A program made the translations under genes and the position numbers. Below are positions 28,608 through 30,608 of a DNA stretch of 30,608 nt, in pieces. Location: the IMG/VR virus record IMGVR_UViG_3300047408_000179, positions 1 through 30,608 of that record; one strand, 5' to 3'. The notes beneath the pieces were generated by a model that saw only the letters and a program-made list of their open reading frames with translations, did not search any database and was not told the origin of the DNA. Positions within the stretch are counted from its first letter, which is position 1, and the number at the start of each line of letters is the position of its first letter. This stretch comes from a virus.

Positions 28608-28778
28608 ATGACGGCCATCCAGAAGATCCCGGGAGCCGCGGCGAAAGCCGCCGCGGCTTCCAAACGCCGAGACGAACTGATCCGCCAGGCCCACACCGAA
28701 GGCTCGACAATCCGAGCCATCGCCGTCGCCTGCGGCCTCAGCCCCGCCCGCGTTCACCAGATCCTCCACCACCGCTAA
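28608..28778 (+). CDS. Small helix-turn-helix protein (56 aa)
   Basis: The ATG follows the previous stop by zero bases. The first 20 residues are Ala/Lys-rich, then a clear helix-turn-helix: RRDELIRQAHTEGSTIRAIA followed by VACGLSPARVHQILHH. It is comparable with sigma-region-4/resolvase-type HTHs. Its 3' end overlaps the terminase stop tail to tail by four bases. A natural hypothesis is that it binds the palindrome over its own promoter (autoregulation); it might also be a lone DNA-recognition subunit for packaging, since no separate small terminase is seen. Confidence 0.75.
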   Translation: MTAIQKIPGAAAKAAAASKRRDELIRQAHTEGSTIRAIAVACGLSPARVHQILHHR

Positions 28779-30547
28779 AACACCGCCGCCACCGGAGCAG
28801 GCCGATGCGCCGCACCAACAGCCCACACCATCGCCTTGATCAGATGCGTCGGCCCCCGAGAGACCAACTGCAACCCCGTGCTCGTCTCCCGCACCTGCGC
28901 CGCCGTTAGCGCACCGTCCAGGTCGGCGGTGAGCTCGTCGTGGGCGAGCATCCGCCCTTGCGCCAGATCCCGGAACAACGCCAACCCCACCCTGGTTTCC
29001 GCCTGCCCCGCCGGCTGCGGCCCGGGGATCATCCCCGCCGGCACACGGTCCAACAGGCTCGCACCAACCTGCAGCTGCTTGATCTGCCGGTGCAACCCCA
29101 ACACCTGCACGTCACGGATCGCGGTGTCCCAGTCCGGGCACAACCACCCGTCCACCTCCAACCGGCCGTCCTCCAACCGGCCGACCGCGCTGACGGCGGC
29201 GCCCAACCCGAAGAAGTCCTCGACCGCAACGAACACCGGCCCCACCACCTGCAACCCCGTGTCAGCGAGGTCAGCCCATAGCCCGATCGGCAACAGGTCC
29301 TCCGCAACCCCGGGCGGCGGCGCGTGCCTCGGCCACTGGTTCAGCCACTGCGCCCGGAACGCCTCGACGGGGTCCGGCTCCTCCGGGTCGTCCTCCAGTT
29401 CGCCAGCTTGCGCCGCGTCCAACTGTCGGCGAATCAGCTTCTCCCTCGCCGGCGACCAATGCGGCGACGCCAGCCGCCACACCGCAACATCATCCAACCG
29501 GCCGTCCCGGGGCGCCGACCACTCGATCAACAGGTCACTCTCACCCGTCTCAAGGGCGTCGAGGGCGACCTGGCGGCGGGTCAGCATCAACGACGTCGCC
29601 GCCCGATGCGCCGTGCTAACGAGCAGGAGTTGCGGCTGCTCACGCTCCACCATCGTCGGCGCCAACCCCTCATCCACCGTCTTCGGCCGCACCTTCCACG
29701 CCTCATCAACCGCGCCCAAACTCACCGAATACCCGTACACCGCGTCTTTGGCCCGAAGCATCCACCGGGACCCATCCGCGAGCCGTTCGATCTCCTCCTG
29801 GCCGTTCACCTCCCGCACCCGGTACATCCCCGCCGGCTGCTGCTTCGCCCACAACCTCCCCGGCCTTTGCACTTCGCGGCAGACAGCCAGATCCTTCCCC
29901 GTATGCAACACGTCCTGCGGCTCCCCGAAACGCGCCGACTGGTGAACCCGCCACAACAGGAGCTCCCGCAGCAGCCAGCTCTTGCCGAGCTGCCGGGACG
30001 TCGACAGCACGAGCGTGTCCCACACCAACCGCCCCTGGTCGTCGACCTCGAGCAGCCTGGTCGCGACCAGCTTCTGCCACCACCTCAGCGGCCTCCCCGA
30101 CCTCGCTTCGGCGTACCGGATGAACTGACGGCCCAACGACCCCACCGCTCGAGGGTGTGGAACCGTCATCAGCCGCGGCCACACCGCGTTCGCCGGCGGC
30201 CGACGCAACCCCCGCAACCACGGAACCCGCCACACCGCATCCGACGGGTCCAACCCCTCACGCTCCGGCGAGAGCTCGGCCACCGGCGACACCCACGGCT
30301 GCGGAACCGTCCGCCCCGCCGCCGACCGGTTACACCACGAATGCTCCGGACCCGACCACCGGCTCCTATCCCCGTCAACGTGACCGAGGTCCCACGGCTC
30401 GCCCGGCAGGATCGGGTCGCCGCACCGCCCACACCTGGCTTTCCCGAGCGCCACACCCTCCGCGAGCTTCGCCCGCAACGCTTGATGGTTCGGCCCGTAG
30501 CCGCGGCCCGGAGTCGTCTGAATCCGCCGAGCCAACGCCGGACTCAC
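28775..30547 (-). CDS. terL: HNH endonuclease-large terminase fusion
   Basis: 590 residues. Residues about 36-80 are an HNH nuclease: C39-x2-C42, DLGH with H56, then GPEHSWCNRSAAG with H69, C72 and N73. After a Pro-rich linker the packaging ATPase begins: Walker A STSRQLGKSWL (K189), Walker B GAVDEAW (D281-E282), coupling motif LLVSTAHRA. The C-terminal nuclease domain has VFVAVEDFFGLG and acidic residues in a beta-rich core. HNH proteins next to terminase are known to be needed for cos cleavage in HK97-like phages; here they are one polypeptide, implying cos packaging. GTG start near the window end. No small terminase gene was recognised. Confidence 0.85.
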   Translation of the reverse strand: MSPALARRIQTTPGRGYGPNHQALRAKLAEGVALGKARCGRCGDPILPGEPWDLGHVDGDRSRWSGPEHSWCNRSAAGRTVPQPWVSPVAELSPEREGLDPSDAVWRVPWLRGLRRPPANAVWPRLMTVPHPRAVGSLGRQFIRYAEARSGRPLRWWQKLVATRLLEVDDQGRLVWDTLVLSTSRQLGKSWLLRELLLWRVHQSARFGEPQDVLHTGKDLAVCREVQRPGRLWAKQQPAGMYRVREVNGQEEIERLADGSRWMLRAKDAVYGYSVSLGAVDEAWKVRPKTVDEGLAPTMVEREQPQLLLVSTAHRAATSLMLTRRQVALDALETGESDLLIEWSAPRDGRLDDVAVWRLASPHWSPAREKLIRRQLDAAQAGELEDDPEEPDPVEAFRAQWLNQWPRHAPPPGVAEDLLPIGLWADLADTGLQVVGPVFVAVEDFFGLGAAVSAVGRLEDGRLEVDGWLCPDWDTAIRDVQVLGLHRQIKQLQVGASLLDRVPAGMIPGPQPAGQAETRVGLALFRDLAQGRMLAHDELTADLDGALTAAQVRETSTGLQLVSRGPTHLIKAMVWAVGAAHRPAPVAAVF

Positions 30548-30608
30548 CTAGGCTCGCCCACCCTCGCGTTGCCTCTCGTGGCATCGGCCAAGGGGGTACA
30601 TTCTGGAC
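30548..30608. other. Right window end upstream of terminase
   Basis: 61 bases without an own gene. Read on the minus strand they continue the open frame that enters from the left window end if the ends are joined, and stop with TGA overlapping the terminase GTG. Together with bases 1-64 this is the expected location of a cos site. Confidence 0.35.

Noticed and set aside
1-30608. CRISPR array, insertion sequence or transposase
   Set aside because: No regularly spaced repeats with spacers and no transposase-like protein or terminal inverted repeats of an element were seen on either strand.
28775-30608. Separate small terminase subunit
   Set aside because: No gene of suitable type is present upstream of the terminase in the window; the nearby HTH protein of 56 residues is on the opposite strand with its own promoter and is too short for the family.

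Overview
The window looks like the complete, or nearly complete, genome of a small temperate tailed phage (siphovirus type) of a high-GC actinobacterium. The base composition is strongly GC-rich by eye. There is an HK97-type head module, a long-tail module with a 700-residue tape measure and no sheath, a tyrosine integrase, two XRE-type regulators and a lysis cassette. No host gene is visible. The sequence next to the integrase carries the 3' end of a tRNA (T-arm plus acceptor strand), as expected for attP. Phage genes lie on both sides of it, so the DNA is represented as the free or circular form rather than as an integrated prophage. The stalked muralytic enzymes made me think of Thermoleophilia-type hosts, but that is only a guess.

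Layout, nearly all on the minus strand and read from right to left. 30547-28775: HNH/large-terminase fusion. 28425-28778 (plus strand): a two-gene moron under its own promoter, which lies inside a near-perfect palindrome. 28356-24211: portal, protease, capsid and connectors. 24214-22321: a tiny membrane protein and two glycosyltransferases. 22324-20958: major tail protein, gp10-like protein and frameshifted tail chaperones. 20954-14323: tape measure and minor tail proteins, ending in a PKD-domain protein. 14323-14043: two small membrane proteins. 13979-14043: convergent terminators.

12.0-14.0 kb is the lysogeny region. The repressor and two membrane proteins lie on the plus strand, the XRE regulator and integrase on the minus strand, with attP beyond them. 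10.66-7.2 kb is a replication/recombination operon: ParB-like protein, a candidate annealing protein, a replication initiator with an internal iteron-like cluster, an ExK nuclease and a transglycosylase. 7.2-3.5 kb is an accessory DNA-modification island: DpdA-like transglycosylase, VUT/YhhQ-type transporter, and a beta-class DNA methyltransferase that is frameshifted here. The modification genes are preceded by two related small ORFs with near-identical ends. 3.5-0.06 kb holds a membrane-anchored lytic transglycosylase, small zinc proteins, a holin-like protein, a CHAP endolysin and a tail-fibre-like protein. If the window ends join, this runs straight back into the terminase.

Genes are tightly coupled. 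Most junctions are 4-base ATGA/GTGA or 1-base TGATG overlaps. I used these to choose starts and to find very small genes. The strongest candidate for a biologically interesting system is the compact 7-deazaguanine DNA modification unit: DpdA plus precursor transporter, with no biosynthesis genes, next to a methyltransferase. Also notable are the glycosyltransferase pair inside the virion module and the palindromic moron promoter.
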